Below, piece after piece: positions 35,091-45,500 of a stretch of DNA of 64,000 nucleotides (positions are counted from its first letter, which is position 1; each line of letters begins with the position of its first letter). The stretch is taken from positions 186,001 to 250,000 of the forward strand of contig NZ_AOHO01000078.1 in the NCBI RefSeq assembly GCF_000342005.1, given 5' to 3'. A model generated the notes under the pieces. The model searched no databases, had not been told where the DNA came from, and saw only the letters and a list, made by a program, of their open reading frames with translations. Both the position numbers and the translations under genes were made by a program. This DNA is from Amycolatopsis decaplanina DSM 44594 (GTDB lineage: Bacteria > Actinomycetota > Actinomycetes > Mycobacteriales > Pseudonocardiaceae).

Positions 35091-35144
35091 GTACATGAAG
35101 GACCCCATCCTTGCGCCTAGGTACAGGAAGGGGCCTTCATGTAC
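35091..35144. repeat. Inverted repeat GTACATGAAGG/CCTTCATGTAC
   Basis: Perfect 11-base arms are separated by 32 bases. It lies just downstream of the 35204 gene, so it may serve as a terminator, or it may be another intergenic repeat element. Confidence 0.5.
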
Positions 35145-35203
35145 TTCAAACCTGGCATCACGCAAGAAGCGCCGCAGGTACTAAGAGAAGGCCTACCCGG
35201 GCC

Positions 35204-35557
35204 CTAGTGGGCGAAAAGCGCAAATCGATCCAAGTCGATCCCCCGCATGAGTTCGAGTGCCGAACGCAGCTCGTACTCGGCGGATTCGGGATCACACCGC
35301 GCCGAAGCACGGAGGGCCTCCGCGGCTTTCGCGAGGCCGACCATGAGGTCCACCCGTTGCTCACTGGCGAGCGCGTCGTCGCCCTTGGGGTCGGCCCGTA
35401 CGATCCGGTCCACGTAGCGGTCCAGCCAGCTCGCCAGTTCCAGGCTCGGCATCAGCACACCCAGCGGCATGGGCGGGGCGCCCCCTTTGCCGTTTCCGGC
35501 CGCCAGTTCCGGCCACACGCTTTCCGCGGTTCGATGGCCATGCCCCTCTGATCGCAC
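35204..35557 (-). CDS. Small hypothetical protein
   Basis: GTG 35557 (GGCGGGG nearby) gives 117 residues; the open frame extends to 35650 and an internal ATG is possible. The C-terminal 85 residues are helical and well-formed (SLELASWLDRYVDRIVRADP, then VDLMVGLAKAAEALRASARC). No family was recognised. It lies between the giant-gene operon and the secretion operon and is flanked by hairpins, so it is probably transcribed alone. Confidence 0.5.
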   Translation of the reverse strand: MRSEGHGHRTAESVWPELAAGNGKGGAPPMPLGVLMPSLELASWLDRYVDRIVRADPKGDDALASEQRVDLMVGLAKAAEALRASARCDPESAEYELRSALELMRGIDLDRFALFAH

Positions 35558-35853
35558 GATGCCCCGCCTTTTGTTGTCGTTACGTACTGGCCAGCCTGAG
35601 GAAACCCTCGTTTCCGACGCCCGTTGCATGCTTTCGCAACGGGCGCGCATGAGCCACCGCCATTCAGACGTATTTCCACACCCGATCAGTTATCCGGGGA
35701 ATACTCAGTGCGACCGCCACACCAGGAAAGGTGCCGTTTCAAGCAGGGAAGCATTTAGTCCTCTGGTTGCGATACTTGCGCGTGCATGTACCGCAACCAG
35801 AGGACTAATGCCACAGCAACTTATCAAGAAAGACGAATATGTCGTCGAGTGTC
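35558..35853. other. Intergenic region with a long hairpin
   Basis: Apart from the hairpin at 35755-35808 I see nothing coding. It separates the type VII-associated gene from the small 35204 gene. Confidence 0.5.
35755..35808 (-). terminator. 17-bp perfect hairpin after the giant-gene operon
   Basis: TTAGTCCTCTGGTTGCG (35755-35771) pairs exactly with 35792-35808 around a 20-base loop, and the match continues to CAT/ATG with one extra T. It lies 46 bases past the stop of the type VII-associated gene, where a terminator is expected. Confidence 0.6.
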
Positions 35854-36540
35854 CTATTCGGCCTTGGGCGCGTCCGGACGCGGCTCGGGTGCCTTCGGGA
35901 CATCCGCTCCTTCCGCTGTGGGCTCCCACATGACGACGCGCAGCCCCGAAGCGTCCTGGTTGCTCTTCGCGTAGAGCGCGGCGACCTGGTCGTCGTCCAG
36001 CTCCAGCGTCTCGCGGATGAATTCACCGCTCAAGCGCACCGCGGCCGGGCCTGCCGGGTTGAACAGCACGTCGATTTCGTCAGCCAGCAGTTCGACCAGC
36101 TCGCCGAGGTCGATCCGGCGCCAGTCCGGCGACGCGAGCCGCTGGCGGTGCGGTTCACCGGTGGCCACGATGACGCAGAGGAGGTCGTCCGGGGACTTGG
36201 TGATCAGCGGGTTGCCGTCGCCGTTCATCGCGATGTCGAACAACGTGTCACGCAGCATCAGCTGGATGTGCTCGGACTCGGCCCGGCCCTGCAGGACCAG
36301 GCGCAGTACCGCGTCCAGCGGATCCGACGGCGAGTTCTCGTCGGTCGGCGTGTAGTCCGGGTTGGCGCGGAACTTGCCGAGTTTCCCTTCCTCTTCCACC
36401 GGCCACAGGCCGACGACCGCCTCGATCGGCGGCGGGTCGTTCTCCGAGGCCGGGCGCCAGGCGGGGTCCATCAGCAGGAACCAGTTCTCCAGCGGACCTT
36501 CCGCCTGTGCGCTGTCCGTGGTCTCAGTCATGGCGACCAT
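35854..36540 (-). CDS. Type VII secretion system-associated protein
   Basis: The 228-residue protein has the layout of the family annotated as type VII secretion system-associated: WFLLMDPAWRPASENDPPPI near the start, then EAVVGLWPVEEEGKLGKFRA, a run DPLDAVLRLVLQGRAESEHI and the late DVLFNPAGPAAVRLSGEFIR. ATG 36540 has GGAGG four bases upstream and overlaps the giant gene's end by 17 bases, so it is translationally linked to it. Its presence is the main reason to connect the giant protein with ESX-type export. It has no signal or membrane segment and may be a chaperone or regulator. Confidence 0.8.
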   Translation of the reverse strand: MVAMTETTDSAQAEGPLENWFLLMDPAWRPASENDPPPIEAVVGLWPVEEEGKLGKFRANPDYTPTDENSPSDPLDAVLRLVLQGRAESEHIQLMLRDTLFDIAMNGDGNPLITKSPDDLLCVIVATGEPHRQRLASPDWRRIDLGELVELLADEIDVLFNPAGPAAVRLSGEFIRETLELDDDQVAALYAKSNQDASGLRVVMWEPTAEGADVPKAPEPRPDAPKAE

Positions 36541-39500
36541 GATCCTCCTTCGTTGTCGGGTGTGCTTTCCGGCTGATAGGCAACCACGCCGGGCGGGTCA
36601 ATTCCGCCCGGTAGGTGAATTCGCCGGGAGTCGGCGAGACGGGCGGTTCCTCGGCGAGGTGGAGAAGCTCGGCCGCCAGAGGCGGGAGGACGACGCGACG
36701 AGGCACTCCCGACTCGTCGACCGACTGCAGGGTCACGGTGCGCACCTGCGTGACCAGTCCCGGATCCGCCGCGAGGAAGGCGAGCACCGTGGTCCATACC
36801 TCGTCGGCTTCCGGGGAGCCCTCCACCAGCGCGGCCACAGCGGCCAGGTCCAGATGACCCGGGTGGTCGCGGAGCCCGTCGAGGAGCGCCTGCAGCACCT
36901 GCTCGCTCAGGTCCGCCGGCAAACCCGAGCCGGGGGTGGCCGGTGTCTCCACGCCCGGCGGGTCGGTCTCCGGGACGGTGCCGGCCTGTGTCGACGGCAC
37001 GACGGGCGTGAAGCCGCGCAACGGAGGTACTTCCATTCCCGGCAGAGGCCGCCGGTAGAGCTGGGCAGCAGGGTGCCTCTGGGGTATCGCCAGGACCTGG
37101 CCGTCCCCCGCCCATCCGGTGGGCGTGCGCACCACGTTCTCGGCGGGTTCCAGGTCGTCGACGCGGTAGTCCGGAGGCAGGTACACGCCACCGAAGCGGG
37201 ACAGGACCTCGCCGGCGGTGTCCTCGTCCGACACGGATGGGGTCGACCACGAGGTGTCGCGGGCGAGCTCCGCCGCTTCGAGCCCCTGCTGGATGTTCAC
37301 CAACGCGATGCCCGCGCGCCGTGCCCAGCCGTAGAGGTCGGCGACCTCGGCCAGTTCGTCCGCGTCTTCGACGTCGTGGCGGACGGAGGTCAGCGGCCGC
37401 AGCGCGCGAACAAGCTTCTCGCGGGTGACATCGGTCCAAAGCACGACATGCCACCGATCGGCGGCCACCCGTACGGAGTGTTCGAGGTTGTTCCGGAACC
37501 TCGCCGTCGCCTCGGCCGTGCGCAGGCCGCCGCGCAACCACACAGAGTGCACCAGCCGAGGCAGCGCCAGCAGTTCGGGCAACGGCGGAACCGCAGGCAT
37601 CCGATCACGCCCGGCCCAGTTGTGGCGGCGCTCCGCGGACGGTTCGTCACGTTCTATACCGACGGCGCGCATGGACCCGGTCAGGTCGAGACGGCGCACC
37701 AGTTCGACCGCCCGCTCAGCCGGCGGTCCCATGGTGATGACCGGCGTGGGCGCGGTCTTCGCCGAGATCGGGTCATCCTGTCGGTGGTCAGGGACCAGCG
37801 CGGCGAACGCCGCGGAGATCGCCGCGTGGTCGCCGGTGGCCAACGCCTGTTCACCCAGTTCGTGAGCAGGCAGCTCGACCATGATCACGCCCTCGGAGTC
37901 CGGCAGGTCGTTCATCAGATCCCCGTACGCGGCGCCTACGAGCCGGACCTCCACGTCCGGGGCAGGCAAGCCCAGCCCCGCCAGCCGTGTCTGCTCGAGG
38001 CGGTACTCGTCGCGGAACACCCGCAGGATGCCGTCCGCCCGCTCCTGCCCCTCCTCGATGTCATAGCCGTAACCGACGATCTCGACGACGGGAAGTGCGG
38101 CGGCGTTGCGCGCCCGCCACGCGGCCGCCCTCGCTACCTGGCGAGCCACCCGCCGCAGGTCCGGATTGTCCCCGTCGCCGAACACGGCCGCCTCCGTGAT
38201 CCGGCCGGCTGCCAGATCGCTCAACGGGATCGGCTCGGCCCGAACTCCGACTTCACGGAAATGCCCGCCCTTCGCGACAATTCGCCTCCCGCTCAAATCG
38301 AACTGGACGACGTTGTCCGCGGCCATCAGCGACGTCAGCGACTGTCCCTGACCCCAAGCCTTCTTGAGCTGGACCGCCGAGCTGTCCCCGCTCTCCCCCG
38401 GGGTCGCGGCAGCCCAGCAACTGAGCATCACCTGCTGGGTGCCCACGCCCGGCTGTGCCCGGCGGAACACAGCGCTGCCGTGGATAGCGGCGGCGCTCGG
38501 CTCCCCGACGAGCCGGACCCGGTCGCCGGAGCCGTCACGGCGCCCTGTGTGCATCGAGAAGGTGAAACCGGTGCCAGGGTGGCCGTGCACCGCATTGGTC
38601 CACGGCCGACCGGTGTCCGGCCTGAGTGGTGCCAGGTACGGGACATAGTTCTGCCGGTGGACGCCTTGACTGTCCGATGTCTCGGCGGCGGAGTAGTAGA
38701 AGTGCTGGTGAACCGGATCCTCGTAGGCGGCGTTCGCCGACAGCTTGGCGCGGTCGAACTTTTGCGACGGGAAGAACTGGCCATGCGTGCCCAGCTTCGC
38801 GTTCGCTCGTTCGTAGCTGACCAAGTACTGCGGGCCGGGCACGATCGGCGCGATCCGCCTGAATCCGGTACCGGCCAGCTTGAGCACACCGTCCTGCCCG
38901 AACTTGAGCTGACCCTCCGGGCCGTAGAACGAGCGTGAGTAACCGGCTGGAACGAAACCTTCGGCAAACTCCGCCAAGCCGACCGCCGGGCCACCCAGGC
39001 TCGCCAGCATGACCGGGATTGCCTTCCCTGCCTGGTGCTGCGCCCCGCTCGGGGTGCCCAGTAGCTCGCGCAGGCCCTGTCCGTCACGCAGCGACTGGGC
39101 CAGCACACTCGAGGTGAGCTCCAGTTCCGCGCCATCCCTGCGGAGCGCCCGATAGCCGGTCTCGCCGCGCTGCGCGAACAGCAGCACGGGGCGCTTCTGC
39201 CACGGCACATACTTCATTTCGTCGTAATGGAAAACAGTGAAAGGACCGGAGTTCTTCTTCGCCCAGCGACGCACCCGGGCCAAGGTCTCCCGGTCACCGG
39301 GGAAACGCACGAATTCCCCGATCGGCGTGCCCTTCGGGCCGATGATCGGCACCGTCTTCAAGTCTCCCGCGCGCGGAACGGACACCAAGGTCACCGTGCC
39401 GTCCGCGGCCCGCACCTGAACGTCGTTGAAGAAGTTCGCTTCACGCAAGGCGCCGGCGAAATCAAAGCCCACCCCACCGAAGTTCACCCGGACGTCGGGG

Positions 39501-42500
39501 GCGTCGGTGTCCAGCACCACCGGGCGGCCCTCCTCCAGATGCCGTCGGAAGACCTTGTCCGCCAACAGCATGCGACCCAGCTCGGTGCCATCCACATGGG
39601 TGAACTTGCCGTTCGACAGCTCCAGTCGCGCCGAGGACTCATTCCCGCGCAGTCTCACCACCAGCGGGTCCCGCTCGTCGGTGTAAGCGGGAAGATCACC
39701 GAACCCGAAGGCGAGGCCGGACGTGGAGTACCGCACGTCGGCCAGCGTCAGCGGCGGACCGGCGGTGAAAGGCTTGTCGAAGATCATCACACCGAAGTCG
39801 TCAACCCCGTACTCGCCGAGGTAATGACGGGACTGCCACGGGCCGGTCAGCTCGATCAGCTTCGCCAGGAACGCCTCGTTGACCGAACGGTCTCCCGGCC
39901 TCTCTGAGATGTCCCTGGTGATCACAGCCAACGGCGGCCGCATCGCGCCGGCGGTCAGTCGCTGGAACTGCCCGCTCGCTGCCACGTACTCCGCCATTTG
40001 CTCCGGGGGCAGCAGCGAGTGACGCCCGTCGCGCAACGGTACCCAGAACCGGCCGTCACTCGCACAGAGCATCAGCCGCAGCGGACTGACATCACCTGGC
40101 CAGTCCACTGTGGACTCGATGATCCGCTTGCCCCCCTTCCCGTCATCGACGTACAGGCCGAGGAGCCGCTCGGTGTGCTCGGTGTTCAAGTGGATCAGCT
40201 GAATCAGCTCTTTGGCTGTCTCACCACCGATGCTCGCGATCACGTTCTCCTGGCCGTGCGCGTTCTTCAGCGTGGACCATTCGATGTCCTCCGGGGTCAC
40301 TTCGTCCGCGGGCGCCGGCGCCGCGGTCGTGGGCGGCTCGTTCATCGGTGCCGTCACCTCGGCCGGGACTGTGCTGGTGTCGGCCGACAGCGAGAAGGAC
40401 GGACTCACGTCCGGGTGCCTCCCCGGCTGGGCGGTGGTCCGAACCGGCCGGTGCTCCGCCGCGAGCGCCCGCACGAGGTCCAGCGCCTGCTGGAGATCGG
40501 TGACGCCGGTGTGCACCATGGTCGGTTCTTCCGGACTGAGCTGGATCCATCCGGAGTCGGCTTCGAGACGGCCGTCCTCAGTGATCCGTGCCCGGCCGTT
40601 GGTCACCAGAACCGGTACCTCCAGCTCCTGAACGACCGCCGCGCCCAGCCGGGCTCCGTCCTGGACAGCCAGCACCAGGTGGCTGTCGAGGTCCATCTCG
40701 TCCGGGACGAAATCGGAAACCGGGTCCAGCACACCTCGGGCCGAAAGGGCTTTGGCGAAGCCTTCGAACGACACCGGGTCGCCCCGCCACATTTCCACCG
40801 TGGCCTGTCCAGGCGTGATCGTGGCGGCAACGATCTGCGCGCCGAGGTAGGCCGGGAACTCGCCGAGAGTGTGCCTCACCTCGCTAACACTCTCGCCCCG
40901 CGTCGGGTACAACCACCCCATCCCACCATGACCCGCGACCATCTGCGCGCGAAGCTGGTGGTCATTGTCGCCCTCGGGACCCCACGGCGCCGTCCAGGCG
41001 AACAGTCCCACAGTCAGCTGCTGCGCAGCCGGGCTCAACGGCAGCAATTCCAGGAAGTCCAGCAGAAAACCGAGTCGCTCCTCCCTGGTGCCGAAATCCG
41101 GATCCTGACCGAGCAGCCTCGGGTCGGTCATCAGCTCGTCGAGGCGACGGTAAATCGACGGATCCTGTGCGGCCACCACCATCGCCGCCGAGATCTCCGC
41201 GCGGATCTGCCACACCGCCGGATCGAGACTTCCCGCCCAGAAGCGGAACTCCAACCGGTCGTCGGCCTCACCGAGGACAGTCGCGAAGCTGAGCGCGTCC
41301 TGCTTGTTGTTGCTCAGCCCCTGGACCTCCCCGATCGTGGTGATCAGGTCTATGTCCGGCGGCATCGGGTTGGGCCCGACCGCCCACAATTGCCGCTGGT
41401 GAGCGCCCGTGCCGTGGTGATTCCCCAGCCGGTAGAGAATGCTCTCGAAGGCCTTGTTCAGTTGCGCCAGCCGCCCGTACACGACCGGGTCGAGTTGCTG
41501 CTCGAAGCTGAAGTTGACGTGCCCGCCGGTGTGGGAGGCGTCCGGCGCGTCGCCGTCCCCGTGAGAACGGATGATCCCCAGCACGTCGTGCAGCTCCGAC
41601 CAGCTGCCCGGCACGCCAGGCAGGATCCGCGAGACGACCTCCGCACCCCTATCGTGGGCCGGTTCCGCCTTCAACGCCCATTTGTCCAGCGTGGTGGCGT
41701 ACTTGTCACTGAAGAGCGCGCCGTCATTCCACTCGAGATAGCCGGCTTCCTCCAATTTCCGGCCGAGGCTCTGGACCAGTTCGTCGAAATCGCCCTTCAG
41801 CAGCTGGAACTCGACCTCGAAGCCGAACCTCGCGTCCGGTCTGCTGCTCACTCCACCCGGAATACCTTCGGGATAGAAGGTCAACGGGCTGGCATCGTCC
41901 TCGATCTTCACTGCGGCGGCCTCGTAGATCTGGACCAGGCCCATCAGCCTGATGTCTCGCAGCTCGGTTCTCAGTCTCCGGGCATCGGCCAACCGGTTCA
42001 TCAGCTCGGATATGTCCTGTTCGGAGATCTCCATTCCGGCCAGGTTCTGAGTCCACCACTCAACCCTCGCTCGGATCTCCGGTGCGAAGTCCGGCGGGAA
42101 CACCGCCAGATGTCGCCTTATCTGAGCGAACTGGCCGGACAACCGCCCGATCAGTTCCGGAACGTCGGCAAGCCCCACCTCGGGCACCGTGTCCGCCGAC
42201 TCGGAGTCCCCGTCCGGCTCGGATTCGCGACCGCGCTCGGGGCCGCTCATGCGGTAAGTCGGCCCAGTACCGCCCGGCCCCGAACCGACGACCGGCTGCG
42301 CCGCGTCGGGATCGGCGCCGATTTCGGAGAACCGACCGCCGTCCGCCATGCTCTTCCCTGTCGTGTCCGTCAGCACATCCGTGTCGGAGCCGAACATCGT
42401 CACCGGCCGGTAGTCCTCCTCCCACGACTGCTTGATCCGGTAGGCCACCGACGCTGCACCGTCCGAGGTGGCGTTGCTCTGGCAGTGGCCCAGCAGTATC

Positions 42501-45500
42501 GATCGCTCCGGCCCGACTCCCGCCGTCACGAAGATTTCGCTGGCGTAGAAAGCCCGCGCCGCTTCCCGCCCCTTCAGCACGAGCACGTCACCGCGCACGT
42601 GCGGCCGTCCGGTGGTCATCGCGAAGGCCAGCCCCTTGCGGGTGCCGTGGCCGTGGATCAGCCACGGGTCCTGTCCAGCCCAAGGCGCTTCCACCTCCTC
42701 GTCGAGCGGGTTCGGCCCTGGACCTTGCATTCTCCGGAAATACGTCCTCTGCTTCTCACTGGCGTAGTTCAGGCCGTGCAACGCGTACCAGGGTGAGTCC
42801 ATGGACTCAGCGGGGAAGATCTGTCCGTGCACCACGCCGTCGGATCGCACCACCGGGTAGCTGAGCAGCTGTCCGGGCCCGGGCTGGATGGCGGCGAGTG
42901 TCTCGAAGCCCTTCCTGGCGACGGTGAGCTTTCCTGGCTCCGCGAACGAAATATCACCGAGCGGGCGGTACATGGTGCGCGAGTAGCCACCCTTCGCCAT
43001 CGCGGCGGCGAAGTCCCCGAGCGGAAGCGGCTTGCCCCCGACACCGACCAACAGGAACGGGGGCGAGCCGCGGTCGCCCATGTCCGTCCGCAACCCCTCG
43101 TCGTCGCTCAGCACCTCACCGAGCGATTTCTGCGAGACGGTGACGGCGGCCCCGTCGCTGCGGGTCACCGAGTAGCTGTCGCCAGGGCCCCGACGACCGA
43201 CGATGAGTACCGGCGGCGCGTCTAGGTTCCACGGCGCCTTCTGCTTCCGACCGTGCTGGCCGAGGAAGACATGCAGGGAGTAGCGGCTCACCTCGCGGAT
43301 CCAGGTCGTCAGTTGCTCGAGAAGGTCTCCGTCATCGGGGGAACGCATCACCTTGACCACGATGGAGCCGTCGTCAGTCCTCAGCGTGGTGGTCAAGAGA
43401 TCGCCGGCGCGCCAGCCTGAGACGAGTTCGAACGTGGAACCGGTCTGCCGGGTGATGCCGTGTGCTTCGATCCAGGCGCCTCCGGTCGGCGCGTAGACGT
43501 CCGGGAAGTACCCGGCCGCGCGCAGGGCACCCGCGAGGTCGAAGCCCAACCCGCCGAAGTTCTTCCGGACCGCGCCGTACGAAGAGACCAGCACGATCGG
43601 CCGGTCGGGCTCGTCGCGCAGGAAGCGCACGAAAGCCTGATCCGACAGCAGCTGTTCCCCCAGGTCGCCGCCTTCGACCTCCGCGTGCGGCCCGTTCGGC
43701 AGTCCCACCTTCGCGTGGCCGATCGCGCCGTCGAGGGAGACGAAGATCGGCTCACGGTCGCCCCACTCGCCGGGGATCCGAGCCGTTCCCGCGGCGATCG
43801 CCTCGGCGAACCGCCGGAGGGTGTCGGCGACGGGGGCGCGATCCGGCCCGGTGGGGAAGCCGAAGACCGAGCCGAAACCCACGTGGTCGACGTCGCCGAG
43901 GGTCAAGGGGGTTCGGGTGAACCCCTCACCCTCCGGCACGCTCAGGAAGCCGACTCTCTTGTCGAGCACCACCGCGCTCGTCAAGAAGTAGCTCTGCCAT
44001 GGGCCCGACAGTGCCTTCAGCGCCGATAGGATGCCGGGGGCCGGGTCATGGACTTCGCTGATTCCGGTCATTTCGCTGATGGCCACGACCAGCGGCCGCC
44101 GGATCTCCTGCTCGCTCGCGCGCGCTAACACGTCGGTCGCCAGCGCCAGCTCCGCGGCTTCGGTCTCCGTCAGCTCCATCTCGAGGTCGTTCGTGAACTG
44201 CACGAGGATCCTGCCGTCATCGCTGTCCAGCAGCAGGTGCAGCGGCCGTGCGCGGTCACCCTCGGTGGCACCGGCCCAGTTCGCGACCCTCTCGACCAAC
44301 TGCTCGGCCGCTATGTCACCAGAGTCGGCGTCCGAGACGTCGTCCGGCTCGTCAGGGCGTCCGGCGATCACGCGCTGAGCGTGATCCGTGGCTCGGAGCG
44401 CGCCCGACTCCATGCGCTCCGCCGACCGCTTGCTCGCTGGGAAGCCCACCCCGTAGTTCCGTCCGTGCGCGTCGACCAGCCGCTTCCAGTTCAGGTCTTC
44501 CAGCCGGGGGCGGGAGATGCGGTGGAAACCGACGTGCTGCGGTTGCTCCGACGCGGGAAGGTCCGCCGCGAACATCTCTCGGAATGGACCTTCGTCGCGG
44601 AGGGCATCGCTGAACTCCCGCAGCGCCCGAGCGGACTCGCCGGGCCGGGTGGGATCGACACCGATCACGCTCACCGGCAGGTCGGGTTCCGCCGCGAGCG
44701 CGACCCGGTACTTCTGGTCCCGGCTCACATACGCGGCGAGTTCGGTCCCGTCGACGAGTCGCCCGTTGACGTCGAATCCCCCGTCGCGCGCGGTGACGAA
44801 AACGTAGAACGGGTTGCGGAGGCCGTTGATCGGAAGCTCCGGCAATTCGTCGTAAATCCGTCTCCATTGCGTCAGTTCGGCCTCGTCGGTGGAAAAGAGC
44901 ACCGCGCCGACCGCTTGCGGCCCACCGTCGAAGGTCTTCACCTGTGCGGTGAACCTGACCTTCTTCGACGGAGAGCCGCCGCCCTCAGGCGACGACGGCC
45001 CCTCGTCGGAGTCGTGAGGCCGCCGGGGCGCTTCCGGCACCGGCGCCGTGTCGTCGGAGGGCAGCGGACGGCCGGACGGCACGTCGATCGTGGCGCCCAA
45101 TGCCCTAGCCCGGTTTTCCACGAGCCAGAGATTCCGGGGCTTCAGAGAGGGTTCGGCGAGGTCGGTACGGCCGTTCGTCCGCAGTTCCTTCAAGAAGTTC
45201 GTCAGATGAACGGTGAACAGGCCGTCGTCGGCGACCACCCGGTCCGACGACGCGCTCCGGAACACCCACGGTGTGCCTGCGGGGCCACGGCGGACATACT
45301 CGTCATAGAGGCCGACGAAGTGACCGAGTTCGTGGGCCGCCGTGAATTCGTCGATGTCCGCGGCCCAGTGCAACTGGTCGGTCTTGCCGCCGTCCGGGCC
45401 GACGGTGATCGTCGCGTGCGCCGCGTCGGTGGGATCGTGAACCACCCGGAAGTGGAAGGCATCTCCGCTGGGCAGGCGATGCTGATGGTTGTAGAGCCTG

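Larger units (their letters stand above)
34854..35203. other. Intergenic region made of repeats
   Basis: No gene is seen. The region has the second copy of the 27107 repeat (35047-35067) and an inverted repeat with arms GTACATGAAGG (35091-35101) and CCTTCATGTAC (35134-35144), plus further AAGGxCC phrases. Confidence 0.6.

Noticed and set aside
36362..38938. Long plus-strand frame (858 codons) opposite the giant gene
   Set aside because: It is antisense to well-supported coding sequence; its translation is rich in Arg/His/Gly with no family motifs or ribosome site.
39998..42796. Plus-strand frame of 932 codons
   Set aside because: It is codon-phase-aligned antisense of the giant gene; such frames stay open in high-GC DNA without coding.
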